In this document: in pieces, positions 1-8,012 of the stretch | Position numbering within the stretch: position 1 is the first letter of the stretch | How the letters are laid out: each line of letters opens with the position of its first letter | Assembly (NCBI GenBank): GCA_900540255.1 | Contig: UQFE01000026.1 | Coordinates: 1 to 32,250, forward strand | Source: an uncultured Clostridium sp. | GTDB lineage: Bacteria > Bacillota > Clostridia > Clostridiales > Clostridiaceae | Length of the DNA: 32,250 nt | Reading direction: 5' to 3' | Translations under genes and position numbers: made by a program | Notes under the pieces: generated by a model | Database searches by the model: none | What the model saw: the letters and a program-made list of their open reading frames with translations, nothing else | What the model was told of the DNA's origin: nothing

Positions 1-46
1 CCTTGCACGCAAGGGGTCAAGGGTTCGACTCCCTTTACCTCCACCA
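1..46 (+). tRNA. tRNA-Ala (UGC), 3' part only
   Basis: The window opens inside a tRNA. The anticodon loop CTTGCAC (2-8) gives anticodon UGC, followed by the 3' anticodon stem GCAAG, a T arm with TTCGACT loop between AAGGG and CCCTT, acceptor strand TACCTCC, discriminator A and encoded CCA at 44-46. The T at tRNA position 70 would form the G3:U70 pair that marks alanine tRNAs, although the 5' half lies outside the window. Identity rests on the anticodon and this base. Confidence 0.9.
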
Positions 47-74
47 AAGCTACGAATTATTTCGTAGCTTTTTT
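47..74 (+). terminator. Rho-independent terminator after tRNA-Ala
   Basis: Perfect 11-bp inverted repeat AAAGCTACGAA / TTCGTAGCTTT with a 4-nt loop, running into six T. It directly follows the CCA end and closes the upstream tRNA (or rRNA-tRNA) transcript. Confidence 0.9.
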
Positions 75-195
75 GTGTTATAATAAAAAATAAAATTGTA
101 AAAATAGTATTTAATCTTTATTTTTTATTTAATAGTGGTATTATAAATATGAATATGTATTGCAAATATATGTTAAAATTAGGTGGTAAGAAATA

Positions 196-690
196 GTGTT
201 ATATAGAGTAAAACAATTTATTTGGGCCATAAAATCCTTATTTCAAGAGGTTGATAATGATTATGTGAATAAGCTTTTAGATAAAAGAGAAAAAAGGTTA
301 TTTAATAAACTTAAAAAATCAGATAAGCAACATTGTATTAGAGTTAGTAAGGATGCTGTAATTTTATCAAAGGATAAAGGATTAAATGCAAAGAGAGTTG
401 CAAAAGTTGCATTGCTTCATGATATAGGAAAAGCAGAATATAGAATTAATATTGTTGAAAAATCAATTTTAGTTATATTAAATAAATTAAGTAAAGGTAA
501 TTTAAAAAAGTTTGATAATATTAAATCAGTAGATGCATATTATAATCATGCTGAAAAAGGAGCTAATGTATTAAAACAATTTAATATATATGATAAAGAA
601 TTTTTAGATACAGTTAGATATCATCACAATAAAAATGTAGTTGGAAGTAAGTTGTTAGAGGTAATAAGAGAAAGTGATGATAGAAATTAA
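196..690 (+). CDS. HD-domain phosphohydrolase-like protein
   Basis: A 164-residue protein starting with GTG at 196 behind the ribosome binding site AGGTGG (181-186). It is a short stand-alone HD domain: H46 (first metal ligand), LLHDIGK with H75-D76, H118 in a YNHAEKG motif, H143-H144 in RYHHN, and D161 close to the C-terminus. These match the spaced His/Asp ligands of metal-dependent HD phosphohydrolases. The HDIG form is shared by many small hydrolases acting on nucleotides, so the substrate cannot be named. There is no signal peptide or obvious membrane segment. It is the first gene of a likely four-gene run; its stop is 15 nt before the NiaR start, which suggests co-transcription but not function. 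Family is confident, activity unknown. Confidence 0.8.
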   Translation: MLYRVKQFIWAIKSLFQEVDNDYVNKLLDKREKRLFNKLKKSDKQHCIRVSKDAVILSKDKGLNAKRVAKVALLHDIGKAEYRINIVEKSILVILNKLSKGNLKKFDNIKSVDAYYNHAEKGANVLKQFNIYDKEFLDTVRYHHNKNVVGSKLLEVIRESDDRN

Positions 691-705
691 AGGATGGGAT
701 TAATT

Positions 706-1212
706 ATGAAGGCTGATGAAAGACGAAATAACATTATAGGAATGTTAATAAAAGAGAAAAAAGCAATTAAGGGTACAACATTAGCTGAAAATTTTAATGT
801 TACAAGACAGATAATAGTTAAGGATATAGCAATATTGAGAGCAAAGGGAAATAATATAATAGCAACGCCAGATGGTTACATGATAAATGATGATAGTAGC
901 AGGGTAAAATCAATAATTGCAGTAAAACACAGTGACAATGCAATGTTTGATGAAATGGAGATTGTAGTAAAATATGGTGGTATTATAGAAGATGTAATTG
1001 TAGAGCATCCTATTTATGGTGAAATACGTGGAGTATTAAGAATAAAAAATTTAAATGATTTGAATAAATTTAAAAAGTCTATTGAAGAAATAGAAGTTAG
1101 ACCATTATCACTATTAACTGATGGGATACATTTACATACTATATCTGCAGATTCTAATGAAAATATGCAGTTAATAAAAGATGAATTAAAAGAAAAGGGA
1201 TTTATTTTATAA
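706..1212 (+). CDS. niaR: NiaR, niacin-responsive transcription repressor
   Basis: A 168-residue protein with an N-terminal winged HTH of the HTH_11 type (about residues 3-60, with the recognition region VTRQIIVKDIAILRAKG) and a C-terminal 3H domain. The 3H histidines are visible at H75 (VKHS), H101 (VEHPIYGEI) and H142/H144 (DGIHLHT). NiaR (YrxA) proteins of Firmicutes bind nicotinic acid with the metal-containing 3H domain and repress NAD-precursor uptake and synthesis genes. I chose ATG 706 over ATG 694: AGGATGGG at 691-698 sits at normal spacing for 706 but overlaps 694. It lies between an HD protein and a FAD oxidoreductase; no nad or niacin transporter gene is in the window, so targets must be elsewhere. 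Confidence 0.9.
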   Translation: MKADERRNNIIGMLIKEKKAIKGTTLAENFNVTRQIIVKDIAILRAKGNNIIATPDGYMINDDSSRVKSIIAVKHSDNAMFDEMEIVVKYGGIIEDVIVEHPIYGEIRGVLRIKNLNDLNKFKKSIEEIEVRPLSLLTDGIHLHTISADSNENMQLIKDELKEKGFIL

Positions 1213-1229
1213 ATTAGGGGATTTTAATT

Positions 1230-2642
1230 ATGGATTATGATGTTTTAGTTTTAGGTGGTGGCATTATTGGATGTGCAGTTGCTTATGAATTATCTAAATA
1301 TAATTTAAATATAGCTGTAATTGAAAAGGAATATGATATTGCAGATGATATTTCATTTGTTAATACTTCTATAGTATATGATGGCTCAGAAACATCTAAC
1401 AATGTAATGGCTGGCTTAGAATATATAGGAAATATATTATTAGAAGATTTATGTGAAAAATTTAATGTTCCATTTAAAAGAGTTGGTTCATTAAGAGTAG
1501 TTAATGATGATAATGGTGTAATTAAATTAGATGAGATGTATGATAGAGCTGTTAGAAGAGGTATAGATGGAGTTTATTTAGTTGAACCAGATGAAATATA
1601 TGAAATAGAGCCTAATATTAATACAGCAGTAAAAAAGGGGTTATATTCACAAAATGTTGCAATAGTTGCTCCTTATGATTTAGCCATAGCATATGCTGAA
1701 GTTGCATCAGATAATGGTGTTAATTTTAGATTAGAAGAAGAAGTATTAACTATTCAAAATATAACAAAAGGATTTAAAGTTGTAACTAATAAGAATAAGT
1801 TTTCTTGTAAGGTAGTTATCAATACTATTGCAGATGAAATTTATATAAATGAAAATGGAATAGTTAAGGAAAAAGATATAGAGGATACTATAAATTCCTT
1901 TAAAAACATGAGCTATCTTTTACTTGATGATAATTACGAAAATAAATTAGAAAGAATAGTTACGAAAACATTTGATAAAGATACTTTTGTTGTATCTACT
2001 CCTGGTTTAAATGGCGGTTCATTAGTAGGAATAAAAAGTATTGAAAAAACTAGTTTAGATGATAATTTAAATTATGCCAGTAAGTTATTAAAGAAATTAA
2101 ATAAGAGCAATATAAATAACTTATTTAGAGAAAGTTACGATAAGGATTCTATAGTAATTGATGAAAAGAAAGTAGATAAGGGATATATAAGTGTAATTGG
2201 AACGCATTATGGTAAGGTTACATTGGCACCAGCAATTGCAAAAATGTTATGTGATACTATTAGTAGTAATTTAAATTGTAAATTAAAAAAGAACTTTATT
2301 GATAAAAGACGTGAATTTTATAGATTCAGAGAAATGGATAGAAATGAAATTAATGAAGTAATTAAATTAGATAAAAGATATGGGAAAATAATATGTATGT
2401 GTAACAATGTATCAGAAGGTGAAATAGTAGATTCAATTAGAAGGCCTTTAGGGGCTAGAACTGTTAAAGGGGTTAAAAGAAGAACAGGGGCTGGTTTTGG
2501 AAATTGTCATGGTGCATATTGTAATGAAAGAATAATACAAATTTTAGCTAGGGAATTAGATAAAAAAATTACAGATATAGTAGATGACTCAAAAAATTCT
2601 AATATAATTTCTGGTAGAATAAAGGAATTTAAGGAAATATAA
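1230..2642 (+). CDS. FAD-dependent oxidoreductase (GlpA / L-2-hydroxyglutarate oxidase-like) with BFD [2Fe-2S] domain
   Basis: A 470-residue protein. The N-terminus holds a dinucleotide-binding fold (VLGGGIIGCAVAYELSK, residues 6-22) with acidic IEKE at the end of the second strand, typical of DAO-type FAD enzymes. The C-terminal third is a BFD-like [2Fe-2S] domain with all four ligands: C389-x-C391 and C426-x4-C431, plus the family phrase VKRRTGAGFGNC. This architecture is that of anaerobic glycerol-3-phosphate dehydrogenase subunit A / L-2-hydroxyglutarate oxidase relatives. The start at 1230 has TTAGGGGA upstream. It follows niaR by 17 nt and precedes the DUF1667 gene by 13 nt, so one operon is likely. 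The NAD-linked flavoprotein that usually stands between these two partners is absent. Substrate is not certain. Confidence 0.82.
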   Translation: MDYDVLVLGGGIIGCAVAYELSKYNLNIAVIEKEYDIADDISFVNTSIVYDGSETSNNVMAGLEYIGNILLEDLCEKFNVPFKRVGSLRVVNDDNGVIKLDEMYDRAVRRGIDGVYLVEPDEIYEIEPNINTAVKKGLYSQNVAIVAPYDLAIAYAEVASDNGVNFRLEEEVLTIQNITKGFKVVTNKNKFSCKVVINTIADEIYINENGIVKEKDIEDTINSFKNMSYLLLDDNYENKLERIVTKTFDKDTFVVSTPGLNGGSLVGIKSIEKTSLDDNLNYASKLLKKLNKSNINNLFRESYDKDSIVIDEKKVDKGYISVIGTHYGKVTLAPAIAKMLCDTISSNLNCKLKKNFIDKRREFYRFREMDRNEINEVIKLDKRYGKIICMCNNVSEGEIVDSIRRPLGARTVKGVKRRTGAGFGNCHGAYCNERIIQILARELDKKITDIVDDSKNSNIISGRIKEFKEI

Positions 2643-2655
2643 TAGGAGTAATATT

Positions 2656-2889
2656 ATGGGGAAAAAAGATATTTTTACATCAGTAGTAAGAGTTAAGGGA
2701 AGTAATAGATTTAAAGTTATTCCTGTAAAAAGCAGTGCTGAGGTAGAAAAAGAGCTGTGGATAGAAATGTCTAAAGTTGTTAGTAGATTATATGTAAGTA
2801 TTCCTATAAAAATGGGAAGTATTATATGTAAGAATATATTAAATAGTGGTGTAGATATAATTTGCACTAGAGATATTGACAATAAGTAG
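2656..2889 (+). CDS. DUF1667 (CPE0013-like) protein, short form
   Basis: A 77-residue protein matching the C-terminal half of DUF1667: a short beta region (FTSVVRVKGSNRFKVIPVKS), then an alpha/beta part ending in SGVDIICTRDI, where most family members end in a similar GVD-V-TR phrase. Usual members are about 120 residues and begin with a Cys-rich segment (CxxCPxGC type) thought to bind a metal centre. That segment is missing here; the only cysteines are the isolated C61 and C70. The start ATG at 2656 has TAGGAG at 2643-2648, so this is the true start and not a broken longer gene. Its place after a BFD-containing FAD oxidoreductase is the family's usual context. Role unknown, probably electron transfer or assembly with the upstream enzyme. 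Confidence 0.75.
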   Translation: MGKKDIFTSVVRVKGSNRFKVIPVKSSAEVEKELWIEMSKVVSRLYVSIPIKMGSIICKNILNSGVDIICTRDIDNK

Positions 2890-2905
2890 AAGATTATAAT
2901 ATATT
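2876..2905 (+). promoter_or_regulatory. Candidate promoter for the serS T-box transcript
   Basis: TTGACA at 2876-2881 and TATATT at 2900-2905 are 18 bp apart. A better -10 match, TATAAT at 2895-2900, is only 13 bp from the -35. The -35 box lies inside the last codons of the DUF1667 gene. Transcription would start shortly before the T-box stem I. Confidence 0.5.
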
Positions 2906-2929
2906 TAATATTATAACAAAAGATTTTAA

Positions 2930-3158
2930 GTTAAACCGTTGAAGAGGCTAGTAATAAGATTATTGTTTTTTAGAGAGTCAGTGTTTGGTGCAAACTGATA
3001 GCAATGTTTTATGAATCCACCTTAGAGGGACTGTGATGAGCAGTACGGATAAACCCGTTAGTTTAGTAAAGAGTGGATAATAATATAAATATTATTATCA
3101 ATTAGGGTGGCAACACGGAGTTCTTCGTCCCTTTTATGGGATAAAGGCTCCTTTTTTT
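2930..3158 (+). promoter_or_regulatory. T-box riboswitch leader, serine (specifier UCC)
   Basis: Classic T-box layout upstream of serS. Stem I is closed by CCGT (2936-2939) and ACGG, contains the purine-rich GAAGAGGCTAGTA segment, and has a specifier region reading GAA-TCC-ACC with UCC (Ser) at 3016-3018. The conserved CCGTTA and GAGTGG elements follow, then an AT-rich stem III and the T-box sequence AGGGTGGCAACACGG at 3104-3118. A terminator formed by GGAG (3117-3120), GTCCC/GGGAT and GGCTCC ends in seven T (3152-3158). Uncharged tRNA-Ser should stabilise the antiterminator and allow serS transcription. The specifier assignment is by position, from comparison with known T-boxes. Confidence 0.93.
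3117..3158 (+). terminator. Conditional terminator of the serS T-box
   Basis: GGAG at 3117-3120 pairs with CTCC at 3148-3151 around an inner hairpin GTCCC/GGGAT, followed by a seven-T run. It shares the bases after the T-box sequence with the antiterminator, so the two folds exclude each other. Confidence 0.85.
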
Positions 3159-3197
3159 ATATCAGAAAATAATAAAATAAGTGATTTGGAGGATATT

Positions 3198-4475
3198 ATG
3201 TTAGATTTAAAATTTTTAAGAGAAAATCCAGAAATAGTTAAACAAAATATTAGAAATAAGTTTCAAGATCAAAAGCTTGGATTAGTTGATGAAGTTATTG
3301 CTTTAGATGTTGAAAGTAGAGCTACACAACAAGAAGCTGACTCTTTAAGATCTAATAGAAAAACAATTTCTAAGCAAATTGGTGCATTAATGGGGCAAGG
3401 AAAGAAAGAAGAAGCAGAAGAGTTAAAGGCTAAGGTTAATGAGCAAGCTAATCGTCTTACTGAATTAGAAGCAAAGGAAACTGAACTTCAAGAAAAAATA
3501 AAAAATATAATGTTAGTTATTCCTAATATTATTGATCCAAGTGTTCCAATAGGAAAAGATGATAGTGAAAATGTTGAAGTTGAAAAATTTGGTGAACCAT
3601 TAGTACCAGAATTTGAAATACCATATCACACAGAAATAATGGAAAAATTAAATGGAATAGATTTAGATGGAGCTAGAAAAGTAGCTGGTAATGGATTTTA
3701 TTATTTAATGGGAGATATTGCTAGATTACAATCAGGAATACTTTCTTATGCAAGAGATTTCATGATTGATAGAGGATTTACATATTGTATACCTCCATTT
3801 ATGATTCGTAGCGAAGTTGTTACAGGTGTTATGAGCTTTGCTGAAATGGAATCAATGATGTATAAAATAGAAGGTGAAGATTTATATTTAATAGGAACTA
3901 GTGAACATTCTATGATTGGTAAATTTATTGATACTATATTAAAAGAAGATTCTCTTCCTCAAACTTTAACTAGTTATTCACCATGTTTCAGAAAAGAAAA
4001 GGGTGCTCATGGAATTGAAGAAAGAGGAGTTTATAGAATTCATCAATTCGAAAAACAAGAAATGATAGTTGTTTGTAAGCCTGAAGAAAGTAAAGAATGG
4101 TTTGATAAGTTATGGAAGAATACAGTAGATTTATTCCGTTCATTAGATATCCCAGTTAGAACATTAGAATGTTGTTCAGGAGATTTAGCAGATCTTAAGG
4201 TTAAATCTATAGACGTAGAAGCATGGTCTCCAAGACAAAAGAAATACTTTGAAGTTGGAAGTTGTTCTAATTTAGGTGATGCACAAGCTAGAAGATTGAA
4301 GATTCGTGTAAATGGAGAAAAAGGAAAGTACTTTGCACATACTTTAAATAACACAGTTGTTGCTCCACCAAGAATGTTAATTTCATTTTTAGAAAATAAC
4401 TTAAATGAAGATGGATCAATAAATATTCCAGAAGCATTAAGACCTTACATGGGTGGAAAAGAAGTAATAAGATAA
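3198..4475 (+). CDS. serS: Serine--tRNA ligase
   Basis: A 425-residue class II aminoacyl-tRNA synthetase that charges tRNA-Ser (and tRNA-Sec where present). It starts MLDLKFLRENPEIVKQNI, the standard SerRS start. Residues about 30-110 are rich in Glu, Lys and Gln and form the long antiparallel coiled-coil arm that holds the tRNA-Ser variable arm. Motif 2 is FRKEKGAHGIEERGVYRIHQF and motif 3 is near the C-terminus (NTVVAPPRMLISFLEN). ATG 3198 is chosen because GGAGGAT at 3188-3194 is ideally placed; an upstream in-frame TTG at 3186 overlaps that site. Length is normal. Expression is set by the T-box leader, and the gene is followed by a palindromic repeat that can act as terminator. Confidence 0.98.
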   Translation: MLDLKFLRENPEIVKQNIRNKFQDQKLGLVDEVIALDVESRATQQEADSLRSNRKTISKQIGALMGQGKKEEAEELKAKVNEQANRLTELEAKETELQEKIKNIMLVIPNIIDPSVPIGKDDSENVEVEKFGEPLVPEFEIPYHTEIMEKLNGIDLDGARKVAGNGFYYLMGDIARLQSGILSYARDFMIDRGFTYCIPPFMIRSEVVTGVMSFAEMESMMYKIEGEDLYLIGTSEHSMIGKFIDTILKEDSLPQTLTSYSPCFRKEKGAHGIEERGVYRIHQFEKQEMIVVCKPEESKEWFDKLWKNTVDLFRSLDIPVRTLECCSGDLADLKVKSIDVEAWSPRQKKYFEVGSCSNLGDAQARRLKIRVNGEKGKYFAHTLNNTVVAPPRMLISFLENNLNEDGSINIPEALRPYMGGKEVIR

Positions 4476-4490
4476 TAAAAGTAATATAAA

Positions 4491-4590
4491 GGGGAATGTC
4501 GCATTAAGAATAAATACTACAATATATTGTATTAATTTTTATTTTTTAAAACAATATATTGTGTATAAAAGCTTTAGTGCGACAGCCCCC
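4491..4590. repeat. Palindromic MITE-like element, copy 1
   Basis: A 100-bp element whose ends are imperfect inverted repeats: GGGGAATGTCGCATTAA on the left matches the complement of TTAGTGCGACAGCCCC on the right. Inside are two copies of the perfect 12-bp palindrome ACAATATATTGT (4519-4530 and 4551-4562), and the whole unit can fold as one long hairpin. A near-identical copy lies in inverted orientation at 28024-28121. Here it follows the serS stop by 15 nt, and its right end runs CCCCC into six T, so it probably terminates serS transcription. No coding capacity. No clear target-site duplication is visible. Confidence 0.85.
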
Positions 4591-4677
4591 TTTTTTATGC
4601 ATAAAAGAAATTAAAGTTAGTTATACCAGTGGATTTTATATTTAATAAAATAGAAATTAAGTATCATACAATAAATA

Positions 4678-4705
4678 TTGACAAATTTTAGAAATATGAT
4701 AGATT
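4678..4705 (+). promoter_or_regulatory. Candidate promoter of the pan operon
   Basis: A perfect TTGACA at 4678-4683, then TAGATT at 4700-4705 with 16-bp spacing. The leader to panG would be about 115 nt and contains short inverted repeats: CTCAT/ATGAG near 4772-4794, and TATCA (4804-4808) / TGATA (4824-4828) around the ribosome binding site. Evidence is motif match only. Confidence 0.45.
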
Positions 4706-4831
4706 TAATATGGGTGGTATTTTAATTAAACCGCACCTTATATATTTGAAAATTTAAAGATTAAAAGAAATAGCTCATATCAATTTTGAATGAGACTAAT
4801 TACTATCATGCTCTTTTAGGGGGTGATAATT

Positions 4832-5674
4832 ATGAAATTTGGATTTATTGGAGCAGGAAAGGTTGGCTTTTCCTTAGGAAAATATCTAAAAGAAAATAAT
4901 ATAGACTTAAATGGGTACTATAGTAAGAGCAAGCATTCAGCTAAAGAAGCTGCAATCTTTACAGGTACCAAAAAATATGACAACTTAGAAATGTTAATTG
5001 AAGATAGTGATGCTATATTTATTACAACACCTGATGGTGAAATACAAGGAATTTGGAATAAAATTAATAGGTTATCAATCAAAGATAAATTGATATGTCA
5101 TTGTAGTGGCTCTATTTCTTCAGAAATCTTTTCAAATATAAATAATCATGGTGCCTATGGTTATTCTATTCACCCAATGTTTGCTATTTCAGACAAATAT
5201 AATTCTTACAAAAATTTATCTCAAGCATTTATTACAATTGAAGGACACAATAAACATATTGAATATTTTAAGCATCTTTTTTCTAGTTTAGGAAATGATG
5301 TAGCGATTATTTCAAAGGAAAATAAATCACTTTATCATGCTGCATCAGTAACAGTTAGCAATCTTATATTAGGGTTAATTAACAATGCAATTAATTATCT
5401 TGAAGATTGTGGATTTACAAAAGAAACAGCTATGAAAGCACTTTATCCATTAATAGAATTTAATTTAAAGAACATTAAGGAGAAAGGGGTTATTGATAGC
5501 TTAACAGGACCAGTAGAAAGAGGTGATTTAGTTACTGTTATTAATCATTTAGGTGTTTTGAGAGAAGAGGATAAGGAATTATATAGATTATTATCAAGAA
5601 ATATATTAAAAATAGCAAAAGTAAAAAACTTAAATAGGGATTATAAAAATTTAGAAGAATATTTGGGAGAATGA
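4832..5674 (+). CDS. panG: PanG-type ketopantoate reductase (Rossmann / DUF2520 protein)
   Basis: A 280-residue protein. The N-terminal Rossmann fold has [13 protein letters not shown] (residues 4-16), with YYSKS after the second strand as expected for NADP(H) binding, and ITTPDGEI. The C-terminal half is the helical DUF2520 dimerisation domain ([22 protein letters not shown] onward). By family knowledge, DUF2520 proteins of the PanG type reduce 2-dehydropantoate to pantoate and replace PanE in several pathogens, clostridia included. The context fits: panB starts 2 nt after the stop and panC and panD follow, while no PanE is present. ATG 4832 is used, with AGGGGGTGAT upstream; the GTG at 4823 falls within that site. 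The function rests mainly on family and operon position. Confidence 0.8.
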   Translation: MKFGFIGAGKVGFSLGKYLKENNIDLNGYYSKSKHSAKEAAIFTGTKKYDNLEMLIEDSDAIFITTPDGEIQGIWNKINRLSIKDKLICHCSGSISSEIFSNINNHGAYGYSIHPMFAISDKYNSYKNLSQAFITIEGHNKHIEYFKHLFSSLGNDVAIISKENKSLYHAASVTVSNLILGLINNAINYLEDCGFTKETAMKALYPLIEFNLKNIKEKGVIDSLTGPVERGDLVTVINHLGVLREEDKELYRLLSRNILKIAKVKNLNRDYKNLEEYLGE

Positions 5675-5676
5675 TT

Positions 5677-6504
5677 ATGAAAAATACAGTAGTTACTTTT
5701 AAAGAAGCTAAACAAAAAAATGAGAAACTTTCTATGCTTACGGCATATGATTATTCAACAGCAAAAATAATTGATGAAGCAGGGATAAATGGAATTTTAG
5801 TAGGGGATTCTTTAGGAATGGTTTGTTTAGGGTATGAAGATACCTTATCAGTTACAATGGAAGATATGATACATCATACTAGTGCAGTAACTAGAGGTGC
5901 TAAAAATACTTTAGTGGTTGCAGATATGCCTTTTATGTCTTATCAGACATGCGTTTATGATGCTGTAGTTAATGCAGGAAGACTAATTAAAGAAGGACGA
6001 GCACAAGCAGTTAAATTAGAGGGTGGAATTGAAGTTTGTGACAAAATAGAAGCAATAGTAAAAGCATCAATACCTGTTATGGGGCATATTGGATTAACGC
6101 CACAATCAGTTAATGCATTTGGTGGATTTAAAGTTCAAGGAAAAGATGAAGAAGCAGCTAAAAAGCTTATTGATGAAGCTTTAGCAATAGAAAAGGCAGG
6201 AGCTTTTGCAGTTGTATTAGAATGTGTTCCAGCTAAATTAGCAGCAATAATAAGTGAAAAATTATCCATTCCAACAATAGGAATAGGAGCAGGAGTAAAT
6301 TGTGATGGTCAAATCCTTGTTTATCAAGATATGTTAGGAGTATTTAGCGATTTTACACCTAAGTTTGTTAAAAAATATGAAAATTTAGGTGAAAAAATGA
6401 ATATAGCATTTAGAAAATATATTGAAGAGATTAAAGATGGAGTTTTCCCAGCAGAAGAACATTCTTTTAAAATAAGTGATGAAGTAATTGAAAAGTTATA
6501 TTAA
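5677..6504 (+). CDS. panB: 3-methyl-2-oxobutanoate hydroxymethyltransferase
   Basis: A 275-residue TIM-barrel enzyme that transfers a hydroxymethyl group from 5,10-methylene-THF to alpha-ketoisovalerate, the first committed step of pantoate synthesis. Metal and substrate residues are visible: D44-S45 in VGDSLGMV, D83 in VADMPF, K113 and E115 in VKLEGG, H137 in [20 protein letters not shown], and the catalytic E182 in VLECVP. Length is normal. I chose ATG 5677 because GGGAGA at 5665-5670 is spaced 6 nt from it; an ATG at 5671 overlaps the panG stop and lies too close to the site. Second gene of the pan operon, with panC starting 14 nt downstream. Confidence 0.97.
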   Translation: MKNTVVTFKEAKQKNEKLSMLTAYDYSTAKIIDEAGINGILVGDSLGMVCLGYEDTLSVTMEDMIHHTSAVTRGAKNTLVVADMPFMSYQTCVYDAVVNAGRLIKEGRAQAVKLEGGIEVCDKIEAIVKASIPVMGHIGLTPQSVNAFGGFKVQGKDEEAAKKLIDEALAIEKAGAFAVVLECVPAKLAAIISEKLSIPTIGIGAGVNCDGQILVYQDMLGVFSDFTPKFVKKYENLGEKMNIAFRKYIEEIKDGVFPAEEHSFKISDEVIEKLY

Positions 6505-6518
6505 AAGGGGAAGAAAAA

Positions 6519-7364
6519 ATGAGAATTGTAGGAAAAATAAATGATGTAAGAAACCAAGTAAAGGAATGGAAGAAGCAAGGGTTAACAGTGGGCTTTGTTC
6601 CAACTATGGGATATTTACATGAAGGTCATGAAAGCCTTATAAAAAGGGCTTATGAAGAAAATGATAAAGTAGTTGTAAGTATATTTGTAAATCCTATGCA
6701 ATTTGGACCAAAAGAAGATTTAGCAAGCTATCCAAGGGATTTAAAAAGAGATAGTGAAGTATGTGAAAAGGCTGGTACTGATCTTATATTCCATCCTGAA
6801 AATGAGGAAATGTATTTTAATGATTTTTCTACATTTGTAGATATGAATGGATTAACAAAAGGGTTATGTGGTAAAAGCAGGCCTATACATTTTAGGGGAG
6901 TATGTACTGTTGTAACTAAGTTATTTAATATAGTTGCTCCAGATAGAGCATATTTTGGAGAAAAGGATGCACAACAATTAGCTGTAATTAAAAGGATGGT
7001 TAGAGATTTAAATATTGATATTGAAATAATAGGATGTCCTATTATAAGGGAAGAGGATGGCCTAGCTAAAAGTTCAAGAAATACTTATTTATCATTAGAG
7101 GAAAGAAAAGTAGCTACTATTTTAAATAAGTCATTAAAGTTAGCTAAGGAAAAAATTCAAAGTGGGGAAAGAAATGCAGTTAATATAATTGAAGTTATAG
7201 AAAATAATATTAAATCTGAAAAATTAGCTAAAATTGATTATATAGAAATAGTAGACAGTAATTCATTAGAAGAAGTTAAAGAAATAAGCAAATCTATATT
7301 AGTTGCAATAGCAGTATTTATAGGTAAAACAAGATTAATAGATAATTTCACATATGAATTATAG
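6519..7364 (+). CDS. panC: Pantothenate synthetase (pantoate--beta-alanine ligase)
   Basis: A 281-residue enzyme of the HIGH nucleotidyltransferase class that joins pantoate and beta-alanine through a pantoyl-adenylate. The ATP-binding motif [15 protein letters not shown] has H34 and H37. [10 protein letters not shown] and the KMSKS-equivalent AKSSRNTYL are present, and the substrate segment [13 protein letters not shown] is intact. Length is normal. GGGGAAG at 6507-6513 serves the ATG at 6519. The gene lies between panB and panD with 14- and 17-nt gaps, so the four genes form one transcription unit leading to pantothenate for CoA. Confidence 0.97.
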   Translation: MRIVGKINDVRNQVKEWKKQGLTVGFVPTMGYLHEGHESLIKRAYEENDKVVVSIFVNPMQFGPKEDLASYPRDLKRDSEVCEKAGTDLIFHPENEEMYFNDFSTFVDMNGLTKGLCGKSRPIHFRGVCTVVTKLFNIVAPDRAYFGEKDAQQLAVIKRMVRDLNIDIEIIGCPIIREEDGLAKSSRNTYLSLEERKVATILNKSLKLAKEKIQSGERNAVNIIEVIENNIKSEKLAKIDYIEIVDSNSLEEVKEISKSILVAIAVFIGKTRLIDNFTYEL

Positions 7365-7381
7365 CAAAGGGAGAAAAAACA

Positions 7382-7768
7382 ATGAAAGTGAATATGTTAA
7401 AGGGCAAGATACACAGAGCAACAGTAGTACAAGCTGAATTAAACTACGTGGGAAGTATTACAGTTGATAAGGATTTATTAGATGCAGCTGGAATATATGA
7501 GTATGAAAAGGTGCATATTGTAGATATAGATAATGGAGCTAGATTTGAGACATACACTATAGCAGGTGAAAGAGGAACAGGAATGATTTGTTTAAATGGA
7601 GCAGCTGCAAGATGTGTACAAGTTGGAGATAAAATAATATTAATGGCTTATTGTGATTTAGATACAGAAGAGGTAAAGAATCATAAACCAAAAGTTGTCT
7701 TTGTAAATGAAAAAAATAAAATTAGTAGAATTACTAATTATGAAAAACATGGACAACTTTCTGAATAA
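7382..7768 (+). CDS. panD: Aspartate 1-decarboxylase precursor
   Basis: A 128-residue proenzyme that makes beta-alanine from L-aspartate. It self-cleaves between Gly24 and Ser25 (NYVG-SITVD) to give the pyruvoyl group on the alpha chain. Lys9 in MLKGKIHRA, Tyr58-region residues and the [19 protein letters not shown] stretch are as in the family. Length is standard. AAGGGAGAA at 7365-7373 is the ribosome binding site. Last gene of the pan operon; a strong hairpin terminator follows within 30 nt. Confidence 0.97.
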   Translation: MKVNMLKGKIHRATVVQAELNYVGSITVDKDLLDAAGIYEYEKVHIVDIDNGARFETYTIAGERGTGMICLNGAAARCVQVGDKIILMAYCDLDTEEVKNHKPKVVFVNEKNKISRITNYEKHGQLSE

Positions 7769-7797
7769 TAAAATATTAAAATATCTTTAGATAATAT

Positions 7798-7841
7798 GAT
7801 GAATTTGGAATAGTGTTTTTATTCTAAATTCATCATTTTTT
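7798..7841 (+). terminator. Terminator of the pan operon
   Basis: Stem GATGAATTTGGAATA / TATTCTAAATTCATC (7798-7812 and 7820-7834) with few mismatches and a T-rich loop, followed by a T run to 7841. Confidence 0.85.
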
Positions 7842-7968
7842 ATTAATAATGGTATATAGTATTATGGCAATTATAAAAACATTAAATAGGCTTTGAGTAG
7901 TTTTTAGGTGGTTATAAGATAATATAAAATATGTATAAAATTAATTAAAAAATTTTTTTGAAAAAGTG

Positions 7969-7998
7969 TTGACATAATATATTACATGCTGATATAAT
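7969..7998 (+). promoter_or_regulatory. Promoter of the tRNA-Ser pair
   Basis: Consensus TTGACA (7969-7974) and TATAAT (7993-7998) with 18-bp spacing, ending 14 nt before the first tRNA base. Both hexamers are perfect, as expected for a stable-RNA promoter. Nothing else is recognised between the pan terminator (7841) and this promoter. Confidence 0.88.
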
Positions 7999-8012
7999 AG
8001 CAATTGTTCCGA

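Noticed and set aside
2589..2882. 97-codon hydrophobic minus-strand frame
   Set aside because: It is antisense to the FAD oxidoreductase end and the DUF1667 gene, which has a family match and its own ribosome binding site.
4043..4354. 103-codon minus-strand frame within serS
   Set aside because: It lies fully antisense to conserved serS motifs, with no ribosome binding site.
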